From CAYMZZ01 sp964395095 (GTDB lineage: Bacteria > Bacteroidota > Bacteroidia > Chitinophagales > Chitinophagaceae): a stretch of DNA of 64,000 nucleotides. Under the pieces are notes generated by a model, which saw nothing but the letters and a program-made list of their open reading frames with translations, had not been told where the DNA came from and searched no databases. Each line of letters begins with the position of its first letter. The stretch's first letter is position 1. The position numbers and the translations under genes are program-made. The stretch lies in assembly GCA_964395095.1 (NCBI GenBank), contig CAYMZZ010000002.1:186001-250000 (forward strand), in the 5' to 3' direction. This document shows, one piece after another, positions 33,408-42,819 of the stretch.

Positions 33408-33965
33408 ATGCCTACAATCTCAGATAAACTCAAGTACAATTATTGGATTCATACTGCAGAGACGCTGCGTATGGCCGCCAATGAGATATTTAGGCTGTTC
33501 GAAGAAAAATATGACAACGCAAGTGAAAAGAACACAATATGGGAAGACAATAATTTGATCAGTGGCCTGATGCAATCATACATGCTTACGATTGCTTTCA
33601 GCGTCGAAAACCTGCTCAAAGGTTTTTGTATTTACAACTATCAAAGATCGAACGACCTAGATTCAATACGATCATTAAAGGAATTGGAGAAACAGCTTTG
33701 GGGATCGAAAGGTCATGACTTAATTAAAATAGCCGGGTGTGCTAATCTTTCATTATCCCAGAATGAAGCCGAAATGCTAAAAAGGATTCAAGTTTACTCA
33801 ATTTGGGCCGGACGTTACCACATCCCTAAACATGAACACGAAATAAAAGCACTTGTTGAGGGCAAATTTACATTTGCTACCTATGCCTCCGATAGAAAGC
33901 TAATTCCTCAATTGTTTGAAAGGATTAAAGATGAAATTGCCCAATCATCTAAGAATGGTAGCTAG
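33408..33965 (+). CDS. HEPN-like hypothetical protein
   Basis: A 185-residue all-helical protein. SYMLTIAFSVENLLKGFCIY followed by GHDLIKIAGC and YSIWAGRYHIPKHEHE is the pattern of HEPN-type nucleic-acid binding or sensor domains (AFSxENLLKG, then HDL, then RYP-like). No RxxxxH ribonuclease motif is clear, so it may be a non-catalytic HEPN. It lies among decayed genes and its partner is unknown. Confidence 0.55.
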   Translation: MPTISDKLKYNYWIHTAETLRMAANEIFRLFEEKYDNASEKNTIWEDNNLISGLMQSYMLTIAFSVENLLKGFCIYNYQRSNDLDSIRSLKELEKQLWGSKGHDLIKIAGCANLSLSQNEAEMLKRIQVYSIWAGRYHIPKHEHEIKALVEGKFTFATYASDRKLIPQLFERIKDEIAQSSKNGS

Positions 33966-34365
33966 GAATCGGGGTGCTACTTTGCTGGCGAAAAAGTAGG
34001 CCCCATAGGGAACAGCCTCAAGCCCTCAACGTTTCAAAGGGTCTGTAAGGGATTTAACACTGAGCTGGCGAAAGTAAATGGGAAATTGGCAGACACATTG
34101 TTCTGTTTGAGCAGCACGGGAATGAGCGGGCGGAGTACGGAAGTGATTTGCTGGCAACGCTTTCCAAAGATTTGAAGCTACGTTTTGGCAAGGGATTTGG
34201 CAGACAGTAGGGTTTGTATGATCGTGAACCCGCCCGACACATCGGGTTTTTATGATGATTGCCCTTACTGCCAACCGATCATTTATGTTTTCGACGAGCG
34301 GACCCGAAAGTTTGAGGAAAAGAAGCCGGATTTTTTTTGAATAATTTCCATGCCCCGTTATTTGT
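33966..34365 (+). pseudogene. Remnants of a YhcG/DUF1016 nuclease gene and a second gene
   Basis: Bases 34064-34210 read KWEIGRHIVLFEQHGNERAE, YGSDLLATLSKDLKLRFGKG, FGRQ-stop, the conserved N-terminal block of YhcG (DUF1016) proteins, which carry a PD-(D/E)xK nuclease at the other end. The nuclease part is gone. Bases 34242-34340 read YDDCPYCQPIIYVFDERTRK in a different frame: the end of another unidentified protein. No intact gene is present. Confidence 0.65.
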
Positions 34366-34752
34366 ATGTTCAAAAATTCAACAGTCTTTTTAATCATCGC
34401 GATCATTGCTGCCATCGAGATGCTGAATTCGGAATTGGCGATGTCTGTGGTTCCTGGTTGGCATATAACGATAGCAAGCCCTTATATGTTGCTGTCGATT
34501 GGTCTATTGGTTTGGCTTTTTCTGTTGGTAGCAGGCTATTATATTCTTGAAAGAAAGGCGAAACCACTTATGCACAGAACGGTTAAGGTGCATATGGTTT
34601 TGACGCTTTTCTATTTCTTAATTTCCCACAATTTCTTCTTGCTTAATGTTGGGACAAATGCCTATGTGGCTTTGTTGCTCCCATTAGTATTGTTTACTAC
34701 AGGCCAGGTGTACTTTGTGTTTCATTGGGTTAGAACGATGTTGTCGGCATAA
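34366..34752 (+). CDS. Small integral membrane protein
   Basis: A 128-residue protein with about four transmembrane segments (FLIIAIIAAIEML, YMLLSIGLLVWLFLLVAGYY, MVLTLFYFLISHNFFLL, YVALLLPLVLFTTGQVYFVF). No family is recognised. It is followed after 61 bases by another membrane protein on the same strand. Confidence 0.6.
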   Translation: MFKNSTVFLIIAIIAAIEMLNSELAMSVVPGWHITIASPYMLLSIGLLVWLFLLVAGYYILERKAKPLMHRTVKVHMVLTLFYFLISHNFFLLNVGTNAYVALLLPLVLFTTGQVYFVFHWVRTMLSA

Positions 34753-34813
34753 ACGGGATTTTTATTATTTTTGACGACATGCCATTGTTCCTGACAAAAC
34801 GATTCTTGTGCAC

Positions 34814-35275
34814 ATGCCCACCCAAAATTTCATAACGGTCGACAGCGTGTTGAAGCTGGACAGCAAATGGCTGTCTATCCAAAAGATCAGAAAGGATTCG
34901 GATCAATCCTATTGGCTGCATTCTTTTTTGCTGCTGGCGCTGTTTATTGCTTTTCAGGTTCACCGCACCCTGAATGGGGAATACTTTGCCTGGATCATTA
35001 TTGTGCCGGCGTTGGTATGGATTTTTCCACACCTTGAAAGAATTTATAAATGGCTTTTTGTGTACAAATGGGGATCGCAGATTGCTTTATCCGGGATCAA
35101 AGAAATCTGCTTCTTATCGCCGGAAAATGAATTGGAAACCCCTTTGTTGTTGGTGATGAAGAATGGCCGTCAAAAATTATTGATTTTTCGTACGGCGGAA
35201 GACCAGTTCAATACATTTATACTGGCGCTCCGGGAGAAGTTGACAAAGCCCCTGGTTATTCCGGAACCGGGATAG
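34814..35275 (+). CDS. Membrane protein with PH-like cytoplasmic tail
   Basis: A 153-residue protein. I chose the ATG at 34814; a GTG lies 6 bases earlier. Two transmembrane segments (WLHSFLLLALFIAFQVH, YFAWIIIVPALVWIFP) are followed by a beta-rich tail (ISLSGIKEI-like strand IALSGIKEICFLS, LLLVMKNGRQKLLIFRTAED) that resembles the bacterial PH fold and ends in a helix. The role is unknown. Confidence 0.55.
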   Translation: MPTQNFITVDSVLKLDSKWLSIQKIRKDSDQSYWLHSFLLLALFIAFQVHRTLNGEYFAWIIIVPALVWIFPHLERIYKWLFVYKWGSQIALSGIKEICFLSPENELETPLLLVMKNGRQKLLIFRTAEDQFNTFILALREKLTKPLVIPEPG

Positions 35276-35396
35276 GTACAACGCCCCCCCATTTTGTTTA
35301 ACCATTCTCTCCCTTTCGCCGGCGCTTATTTCACAAAATAGTCTTCTTATTTCTTTTCCCTAAATTGTAAGCCGGTTAAGGAAAACTGCCTGACGA

Positions 35397-38300
35397 TTGC
35401 GTGCCTTCTATTTAATACCTGCCTGCCTCTGCTTTTGGCTGGCCTGTTGCCTGCGGGCAGGGGCGCAGCCTGTTTCCGGCTTTACCAGCATAACCGGCGA
35501 CCTGGTGAATAATGAAGTCACTTCCATTGTGCAGGATCCCAATGGTTTTATCTGGCTCGGCACCCGGGGTGGCCTACAGCGCTACGATGGTTACGAGCTC
35601 AAGCTGCTGCAAAACGATTTTACCCGTGGCGATAACCTGCGCAGCCAGTCGATTGAGGTATTGCTGCCCGGCCGCGACCAGGGCTTATGGATCGGTACCA
35701 AGTCGGGTGGGCTTAGCCGCTACGACTGGCGCACGGGCCTTATTCACAACTATATATATGCCGGGCAAAACCCTTCGGAGTTTAATGCCGATTATATGCT
35801 CTCGCTGCTCGAATGTGGCACCGATACACTGCTGCTCGGTAGCTGGCAGGGCTTTGGCTGGCTGCATGTGCCCAGCCGCAAACTCCATATCATCCATCCC
35901 CGCTGGAAAACCTTTGACATACAACCCGACGGCTCGGGTGGCTACTGGCTGGCTACCAGCAGCGGGCTGCGCCACCTGACCCGTGACCTGAAGAACGACC
36001 GCAGCTACGATTTTGGTATTGTCGGTATCAACATCACTTCGGTCGTACGCGATACCCGCCGTGGCTGCCTTTGGCTGGGCACCTGGGACCAGGGGCTGAT
36101 TCGTTTCGATGCCACCACTGGCGATTATCGTTTTTACCGGCATCAGCCGGGCCGATCCGGTGTTTTACGCAACAACAATACCTATCGCCTCCTTCTCGAC
36201 CGCCATCAGCAACTATGGGTGGGTACCTGGGGTGGGGGACTCCATTGCTTTGATCCGGAGCGGGAATGGTTTTCCCCGGTGCGTCTGCAACCCGCCGGGC
36301 TCTTCAGCAACGACGACCGGATCATCCTTTCGCTGATGCAGGATCCCTCGGGTCTGCTCTGGGTGGGTACCGATGGGGCGGGCGTGTATAAATACGATTT
36401 AAACCAGAAGCAGTTTTACAATATCGGCTACAACAGCAGTCCAACGCTGCAGGGTGGCACGCATATTCTTTCCGTATTTACCGACCCTTTTCAAAAGTTA
36501 TGGGTCAGTACCAAGGGAGGCTGCATACAGTATTCTCGCAACGGAAGCGATTTCAACTGTATTCACTTTCAATCTCCTTTTACAGAGAGGGGGCTCAGCA
36601 ATGCTTTTGAAGCACGCTGCTATTTGCAGGACGGGGATTCCTTATGGATCGGCACCAGCAAGGGCCTGATCCGTATCCGGAATACCGGCGCTACCCCTGG
36701 CCATTATGAGCTCATCCTGCCGCGTGCTGGCGACAGCCTGTCCATTTCGGGTCGCAAGATCAATGCCTTGCTGAAAGATGCTGCCGGCAATATCTGGGTA
36801 GGCACGCAGGAGAATGGGCTGAGCAGCATCAGCGGATATGATGCACAGGGCCGCCCCCAATTTGTAAACTACAAACCAGCATTTGGGCAGCAGGGCGCCT
36901 TGCAAAACGAGCGGGTGAGCTGCCTGCTGCTTGATTCAAAACAGCGGCTCTGGGTAGGCACATATAAAGGATTGCATCTTTATGATGCCGCCACCGATGG
37001 GTTCCGGGTCTTTTTTCAGAATGCGGAAACGAACCGCTCGATCAGCAATAATACCATTCTTTGCCTGGCCGAAGATGGCGAGGGACAGATATGGGCAGGC
37101 ACCCAGAATGGGCTGAACCGGATCAGCGATGTTTCGGGCGACAAGCTGATGGTGGAAAGCTATGGCAGTCGCGATGGCCTGCCGAGCAGCTATATCCACG
37201 CCATTATTCCCGATAGCCAGGGCCATATCTGGGCCAGCACCAATAAGGGAATTGTTCGCTGGAAGATGAAAGAAAAAGCTGTTGCCGTATTCGACAAGCG
37301 CGATGGGATAGGCTCGGTGGTATTTTCAGAAAATGCCTCGCATCGCGATGCCAAAGGCCGATTCTACTTTGGCGGTCTGGAGGGGCTCACTTATTTTGAT
37401 CCCGACAGTATCCGCATCAGCCGCTTTGCGCCGCCGGTATATTTTACCAATCTCTGGATCAACAACCAGAAATTTGAGTACCTCGATTTGGAAGGGGGCG
37501 AAGGCTCGCCGGAGCGGCAGCCCGTTTTTGAGCGTAAACAGATTACCCTGAATCATCGTGAGAATATTTTGATGGTGGAATTCGCGGCCCTCGATTTTCA
37601 TGCGCCGGACAAGAACGAGTATCGCTATAAGTTGGAGGGTTTCCAGGACGTTTGGGTAAATGCGGGAAATAAGCGCAGCGTAAGTTTTACCAACCTGAAG
37701 CCCGGCCGCTACCGGCTGATGGTGCAGGCCAGCAATAGTGATAAGCTCTGGAATGAGCAGGTTCAGATTTTGCAGATACGCATATTGCCTCCACCCTGGA
37801 AAACCTGGTGGGCGTATACGCTGTATGTGGCATTGTTTCTGTTTCTGCTTTGGCTAACGCGGCACCTGGGGTTGCGACAGGAAGCCCTGAAGACGCAGTT
37901 GCAGCTTAGCAAATTGGCCCGGCAACAGGAAAAAGAACTGGCGGAATACAAAGAGCGCCTGTTTACGAATATCTCGCATGAGTTTCGTACACCCCTTACG
38001 CTGATACTGGGGCCGATGGAAGACCTCCTCCAGCGCAGGAAATTTGAAAAGCCGGTGGAGAAGAGTCTGCTGCTGGTGCAGAAACAATCGAAGCGCATGT
38101 TACGGATGGTGAATCAACTGCTCGACTACCAAAAAGCGCAGGCCGGTAGTTTGAAGCTGAGCCGGCAACCGGGCGAAATCGTTTCTTTTTGCCGAGATAT
38201 ATTTCTTCTTTTCCAGGAGGAAGCCAACCGCAGGCAAATGCAGTACACGCTGGAAACGGAAGAAAAATATCTTTCCTTTGCCTTTGATCACAACAAGCTT

Positions 38301-39497
38301 GACATCATTGTATTCAATATACTGTCCAATGCCTTTAAATACACGCCCGATGGAGGCAGCATCAGCATGCGGATCCGGAAAATGCCGGATCAATCCGTTT
38401 CTATTGCTGTAGCCGATACCGGTGCGGGCATAGCCACATCGGAACTGGAAGCCATATTTGGCCGCTTCTATCGGGGTGAAGAAACCGATGCCAGCACGAT
38501 TTCTGGAACGGGCATCGGCCTTTCCTTTGTGAAAGAACTCACGGAACTGCATGGGGGAACCATAATGGCCGAAAGTGATGGTAAAACGGGCAGCGTCTTT
38601 ACCGTGCTGTTGCCCCCACCCGATGAAAAGCCAAACGGTACAAAATTGCCAGAAGCCTGGTTACCGGTGCTCAAAACAAAATCTGTTAACAGCCATAATG
38701 CCGAGTATATGCAAGAAGAAACAGAAAACCTGCCACGCGAATCGGAAGAACCGATTATCCTGGTGGTGGAAGATGAAGCCGATATGCGGGAATATATCAG
38801 CGAGATATTAGCGCCTTCCTACCAAATAGTAACGGCGGTAAATGGTGAAGAAGGTTTGGAAAAAGCAATGGAGATCATTCCCGACCTGATCGTGAGCGAT
38901 ATCATGATGCCGGGTATCGATGGGATTGAACTTTGTCGCCGCCTGAAATCGGACAAGAGCACTTCGCATATCCCGATCATTTTGCTAACCGCCCTGTCCG
39001 ATATGACCCACCACGTGCAGGGCATACGCGAAGGCGCCGATGTGTACCTGCCCAAGCCCTTTAATTCGCAACTGCTGCTGGTGCATATCCATAACCTGAT
39101 CAATATCCGCAATACGCTGAAGGAACTGTACGCCAAGAAAGTTTTCCTGGGTACCAGCAATTTTGAAATAAAATCCTTTGAGGAAGAATTTTTGTACAAG
39201 CTGGTGAAGCTGGTGGAAGATAATATCTCTAACAGCCAGTTTAATAACGATGAGCTGGCCAACCTCATGTTTATGAGCCGCTCCACTTTTTATCGCAAGC
39301 TAAAAGCAGTTACGGGTATGTCGGGCAATGAATTCATTCGCACCACCCGCCTCAACTATGCGGCCAAATTGCTGGAAAGCGGAAAATATTCCGTAACGGA
39401 AGCGGCTTATGAATCGGGCTTCAACGATATCAAGTATTTCCGTAAACGCTTCCAGGATCAGTTTGGGGTGATCCCTTCCGAATACAAAAAGCAATAG
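35397..39497 (+). CDS. Hybrid two-component system sensor/regulator (HTCS) of the PUL
   Basis: A 1366-residue one-piece signalling protein. Order: signal peptide (FYLIPACLCFWLACC), about 14 Reg_prop propeller blades (repeats like GFIWLGTRGGLQRYDGYELK, GLLWVGTDGAGVYKYD), a Y_Y_Y domain (HAPDKNEYRYKLEGFQDVWV), one transmembrane segment (WWAYTLYVALFLFLLWL), a histidine kinase with His861 (NISHEFRTPL), an ATPase domain, a receiver with Asp1168 (LIVSDIMMPG) and an AraC HTH. It senses glycan fragments in the periplasm and activates nearby PUL genes. The only possible start is a TTG at 35397, since a stop lies two codons upstream. It reads toward the beta-galactosidase gene. Confidence 0.95.
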   Translation: MRAFYLIPACLCFWLACCLRAGAQPVSGFTSITGDLVNNEVTSIVQDPNGFIWLGTRGGLQRYDGYELKLLQNDFTRGDNLRSQSIEVLLPGRDQGLWIGTKSGGLSRYDWRTGLIHNYIYAGQNPSEFNADYMLSLLECGTDTLLLGSWQGFGWLHVPSRKLHIIHPRWKTFDIQPDGSGGYWLATSSGLRHLTRDLKNDRSYDFGIVGINITSVVRDTRRGCLWLGTWDQGLIRFDATTGDYRFYRHQPGRSGVLRNNNTYRLLLDRHQQLWVGTWGGGLHCFDPEREWFSPVRLQPAGLFSNDDRIILSLMQDPSGLLWVGTDGAGVYKYDLNQKQFYNIGYNSSPTLQGGTHILSVFTDPFQKLWVSTKGGCIQYSRNGSDFNCIHFQSPFTERGLSNAFEARCYLQDGDSLWIGTSKGLIRIRNTGATPGHYELILPRAGDSLSISGRKINALLKDAAGNIWVGTQENGLSSISGYDAQGRPQFVNYKPAFGQQGALQNERVSCLLLDSKQRLWVGTYKGLHLYDAATDGFRVFFQNAETNRSISNNTILCLAEDGEGQIWAGTQNGLNRISDVSGDKLMVESYGSRDGLPSSYIHAIIPDSQGHIWASTNKGIVRWKMKEKAVAVFDKRDGIGSVVFSENASHRDAKGRFYFGGLEGLTYFDPDSIRISRFAPPVYFTNLWINNQKFEYLDLEGGEGSPERQPVFERKQITLNHRENILMVEFAALDFHAPDKNEYRYKLEGFQDVWVNAGNKRSVSFTNLKPGRYRLMVQASNSDKLWNEQVQILQIRILPPPWKTWWAYTLYVALFLFLLWLTRHLGLRQEALKTQLQLSKLARQQEKELAEYKERLFTNISHEFRTPLTLILGPMEDLLQRRKFEKPVEKSLLLVQKQSKRMLRMVNQLLDYQKAQAGSLKLSRQPGEIVSFCRDIFLLFQEEANRRQMQYTLETEEKYLSFAFDHNKLDIIVFNILSNAFKYTPDGGSISMRIRKMPDQSVSIAVADTGAGIATSELEAIFGRFYRGEETDASTISGTGIGLSFVKELTELHGGTIMAESDGKTGSVFTVLLPPPDEKPNGTKLPEAWLPVLKTKSVNSHNAEYMQEETENLPRESEEPIILVVEDEADMREYISEILAPSYQIVTAVNGEEGLEKAMEIIPDLIVSDIMMPGIDGIELCRRLKSDKSTSHIPIILLTALSDMTHHVQGIREGADVYLPKPFNSQLLLVHIHNLINIRNTLKELYAKKVFLGTSNFEIKSFEEEFLYKLVKLVEDNISNSQFNNDELANLMFMSRSTFYRKLKAVTGMSGNEFIRTTRLNYAAKLLESGKYSVTEAAYESGFNDIKYFRKRFQDQFGVIPSEYKKQ

Positions 39498-39646
39498 CAG
39501 TTCCGGTGGGTATGTTTTTGCAGGAATGGGATTTGCCACTCCTGTCCCCCTTTTTTGAAAAATCTAAACCGGCGCAAGGCAATAATTTAGCGGGAGCCGT
39601 TCAGCCGCTGTCCGGCTGTTGACTGAAAAGGAATTATCCACTAACG

Positions 39647-42600
39647 ATGCGCCCCATGATTTTTCTTTTGCGTTATTTTTTTTCCCGCTTTGTTGTGATG
39701 GGCGGTACCGTATCTTTTTGTTTTTTGCCGCAGCAGGATAGTCATGCGCAGGCGTTGTTCCGCGTTTGGGAAAATCCCGCGTTGGTGGAGCTCAACAAGG
39801 AGCCGGCTCACGCATCTTTTTTTCTTTTTCAGAATGAGCAGGATGTTTTTGTGGCCGATCCTATGTCTACCGCAAATTATCAGTCGCTGAATGGCGACTG
39901 GAAATTTCAGTATAGCGAGCGATACAGCCAGCGCCCTGAAAATTTTTATCAAACCAATTTCAGCGATGAAGCCTGGCCAACGATAGCGGTGCCTTCTAAT
40001 TGGGAATTGCAGGGGTTTGGACTACCCATCTATACCAATCATATTTATCCTTTTCCCAAAAACCCTCCCTTTACGGGAGAGGATAACCCGGTGGGTTCGT
40101 ACAGAAAAAAATTCACCGTACCGGAGCATTGGAAGGGTCAGCAGGTGATCTTGCATTTTGGTTCCATCACGGGTTGTGCTTTTGTGTATGTGAATGGAAA
40201 AAAACTGGGCATGAGCAAGGTATCCAAAACCGCGGCTGAATTTAATATCAGCAATTACCTGCAGCCGGGTGAAAACCTGCTGGCGGTGGAAGTGTTTCGC
40301 TGGCACGATGGAAGTTACCTGGAAGACCAGGACTTTTGGCGCATCAGTGGAATTGAACGCGATGTATTTCTCTATGCAATACCCTCGCTCAGCCTCTGGG
40401 ATTTTCAATTGCGTGGCGAGCTTGATGCCCGCTATACCGATGGCCTTTTCAGCGGGGAAATTCAGTTGCGACAGTTTGCGGGTAATCAAGTAAAACAGGG
40501 ATTGTTGGAAGTGGAACTGCAGGATGAAAGGGGTAAGACCGTATATCGTCAAACCAAAAAAATAAAGGTGGGCGATGCGCCCCTGGTTTCGCAAAGTTTC
40601 AGTGGAAAGCTAAAAAAGCCCAGGCAATGGAGTGCGGAAGATCCCAACCTGTACCGTTGTATCATCCGATTAAAGGATGCCGCCGGCAACATTATTCATG
40701 CCACGGGTGTGAAGCTGGGCTTCCGAATCGTAGAAATCAGGAACGCGCAATTGCTGGTGAATGGGAAAAAGATCAGGATACATGGGGTAAACCGGCATGA
40801 ACACGATGAGCGCCTGGGCCATGTGCCCACGCGCGAGTTGATGCTGAAAGATATCAGGTTGATGAAGCAGCATAATATCAATGCGGTGCGCACGGCGCAT
40901 TATCCCAACGACCCCTTATGGCTGCAGCTTTGCGATGAGTATGGGCTCTATGTGGTGAACGAAGCCAACGTGGAGATCCATGGCATGGGTGCGACCCTGC
41001 AGGGAAAATTTGATACTACTTATCATCCGGCTTACCGACAAGAATGGGCGCCGGCCATCATGGATCGTATTCAGCGTATGGTGCTGCGCGATAAGAATCA
41101 TGCGTCGGTGATTATCTGGAGCATGGGCAATGAATGTGGAAATGGTAAAGTATTTCACGATGCCTATACCTGGATCAGGCAAAAGGATCCCAGCCGTCCC
41201 GTACAGTTTGAGCAGGCGGGCGAAGATTGGAATACGGATATTGTTTGCCCCATGTATCCCTCCATCGCAGCCATGAAAAAATATGCGGCGGATCCTGAAA
41301 AAACACGGCCCTATATCATGTGCGAATATGCGCATGCCATGGGGAATAGCAGTGGCAATTTCCGGGAGTATATGGATATCATAGAATCGAGTCCACATAT
41401 GCAGGGAGGTTTTATATGGGACTGGGCCGATCAGGGTTTATTGTCCGAAACTCCTTATGGGAAGAAATATTGGGCCTACGGAGGCGACCTGGGAGCGGGG
41501 CATTTGCAAAACGATGAAAATTTTTGTGCTAATGGATTGGTGGCAGCCGACCGCTCGCCGCATCCCGGTATTTATGAAGTGAAGAAATGGTACCAGAACA
41601 TCGTATTCAAAAATGTGGACTGGCAGAAGGGCCTGATTGAAGTGCAGAATCGTTTCAGCTTTACCGATCTCTCCCGTTATCGTTTCAGTTGGATATTGCT
41701 AGAAGATGGCCGGCCGGTACAAACGGATAGTTTTTCGGTACAACTGGCGCCGGGTGGTTCCTTAAAGGTTCAGTTGCACTGGAAAGCGGATGAGTGGAAG
41801 GGTGAGCGCATGTTGAATCTTTATGCGCATACACGGGGAGAAACAGCCAGCCTGCCTGCTCATCATGAGCTGGCTCGCGAGCAGTTTGGTGGCGAAAGCC
41901 AGTTGTTCTTTACCAGTCTGCCGGAGCCCGGCGGTGAGCTGAAATGGAAACATGATGGCCCGTTGATTCAGTTCAGTGCGGGCACCATCAGCGGTGTTTT
42001 TCAGGTGAAGCAGGCAAAGTGGCTGCGCTATGAAAAAGAGGGAAGACCGCTGATGCAGCAGTTTCCCGAACCTTTTTTCTGGCGGGCACCCACCGATAAT
42101 GATTTCGGCAACCAGATGCCGCAGCGGCTGGGTTTCTGGCGTTCGGCGCAGCAATTGTTGCAGCTGGATACGGTTATTGTTGTCGCGGAAAACAAGGCAT
42201 CTTTAGCCATACATTGCCATTATCAACTAATGGGCGTGGGGCAGCCCTATACCATCAGCTACCTTTTGCGGGGCGATGGCAGTATCAGGGTTACTGCCAA
42301 CATGGACCTGGGCAGTAAAAAATTACCCGAGCTGCCGCGCTTCGGTATGCGGATGGCACTACCCCGCCACTATAAGTCCATCGATTTTTATGGAAGAGGA
42401 CCCTGGGAGAATTATAGCGATCGGAAGACCGCCGCATTTCTGGGGCTGTACCAGCAAAAAGCCGACGAGCAGTTTGTGCAGAATTATATCCGTCCACAGG
42501 AAAACGGCTATAAAACAGATATTCGCTGGGTGAAATTCTATGACGATCAGCAACGGGGCATACAGATTATCGGCTTACAGCCCCTGGGCTTCAGCGCGCT

Positions 42601-42808
42601 GCCCTATACGGCCGAAGACCTGGATCCCGGCAACACCAAGAAACAACAACACCCGGCCGACCTCAACGAACGGGAGTTTATATCTGTGCATATTGATTGG
42701 AAACAGCGTGGTGTTGGGGGCGACAATAGCTGGGGCGCTTATCCGCATAAACCTTATCAGTTAACCGATCAGCGATATAGTTACAGTTATATCATTCAAC
42801 CACTCTAA
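39647..42808 (+). CDS. Beta-galactosidase, glycoside hydrolase family 2
   Basis: A 1053-residue LacZ-type GH2 enzyme with an export signal at the N-terminus. Sugar-binding domain: FQTNFSDEAWPTIAVPSNWE. TIM barrel: NRHEHDERLGHVPTRELMLK, acid/base Glu496 in SMGNECGNG and nucleophile Glu560 in IMCEYAHAMGNSSGN. NEANVEIHG matches the E. coli metal-site segment NEANIETHG. The C-terminal small-chain domain (FYGRGPWENYSDRKTA) is complete. It should remove terminal beta-galactose from oligosaccharides in the periplasm. Its stop is 11 bases before the first sulfatase, so these form an operon. Released galactose would feed GalK and GalT encoded downstream. Confidence 0.95.
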   Translation: MRPMIFLLRYFFSRFVVMGGTVSFCFLPQQDSHAQALFRVWENPALVELNKEPAHASFFLFQNEQDVFVADPMSTANYQSLNGDWKFQYSERYSQRPENFYQTNFSDEAWPTIAVPSNWELQGFGLPIYTNHIYPFPKNPPFTGEDNPVGSYRKKFTVPEHWKGQQVILHFGSITGCAFVYVNGKKLGMSKVSKTAAEFNISNYLQPGENLLAVEVFRWHDGSYLEDQDFWRISGIERDVFLYAIPSLSLWDFQLRGELDARYTDGLFSGEIQLRQFAGNQVKQGLLEVELQDERGKTVYRQTKKIKVGDAPLVSQSFSGKLKKPRQWSAEDPNLYRCIIRLKDAAGNIIHATGVKLGFRIVEIRNAQLLVNGKKIRIHGVNRHEHDERLGHVPTRELMLKDIRLMKQHNINAVRTAHYPNDPLWLQLCDEYGLYVVNEANVEIHGMGATLQGKFDTTYHPAYRQEWAPAIMDRIQRMVLRDKNHASVIIWSMGNECGNGKVFHDAYTWIRQKDPSRPVQFEQAGEDWNTDIVCPMYPSIAAMKKYAADPEKTRPYIMCEYAHAMGNSSGNFREYMDIIESSPHMQGGFIWDWADQGLLSETPYGKKYWAYGGDLGAGHLQNDENFCANGLVAADRSPHPGIYEVKKWYQNIVFKNVDWQKGLIEVQNRFSFTDLSRYRFSWILLEDGRPVQTDSFSVQLAPGGSLKVQLHWKADEWKGERMLNLYAHTRGETASLPAHHELAREQFGGESQLFFTSLPEPGGELKWKHDGPLIQFSAGTISGVFQVKQAKWLRYEKEGRPLMQQFPEPFFWRAPTDNDFGNQMPQRLGFWRSAQQLLQLDTVIVVAENKASLAIHCHYQLMGVGQPYTISYLLRGDGSIRVTANMDLGSKKLPELPRFGMRMALPRHYKSIDFYGRGPWENYSDRKTAAFLGLYQQKADEQFVQNYIRPQENGYKTDIRWVKFYDDQQRGIQIIGLQPLGFSALPYTAEDLDPGNTKKQQHPADLNEREFISVHIDWKQRGVGGDNSWGAYPHKPYQLTDQRYSYSYIIQPL

Positions 42809-42819
42809 ATATTTTTTCT

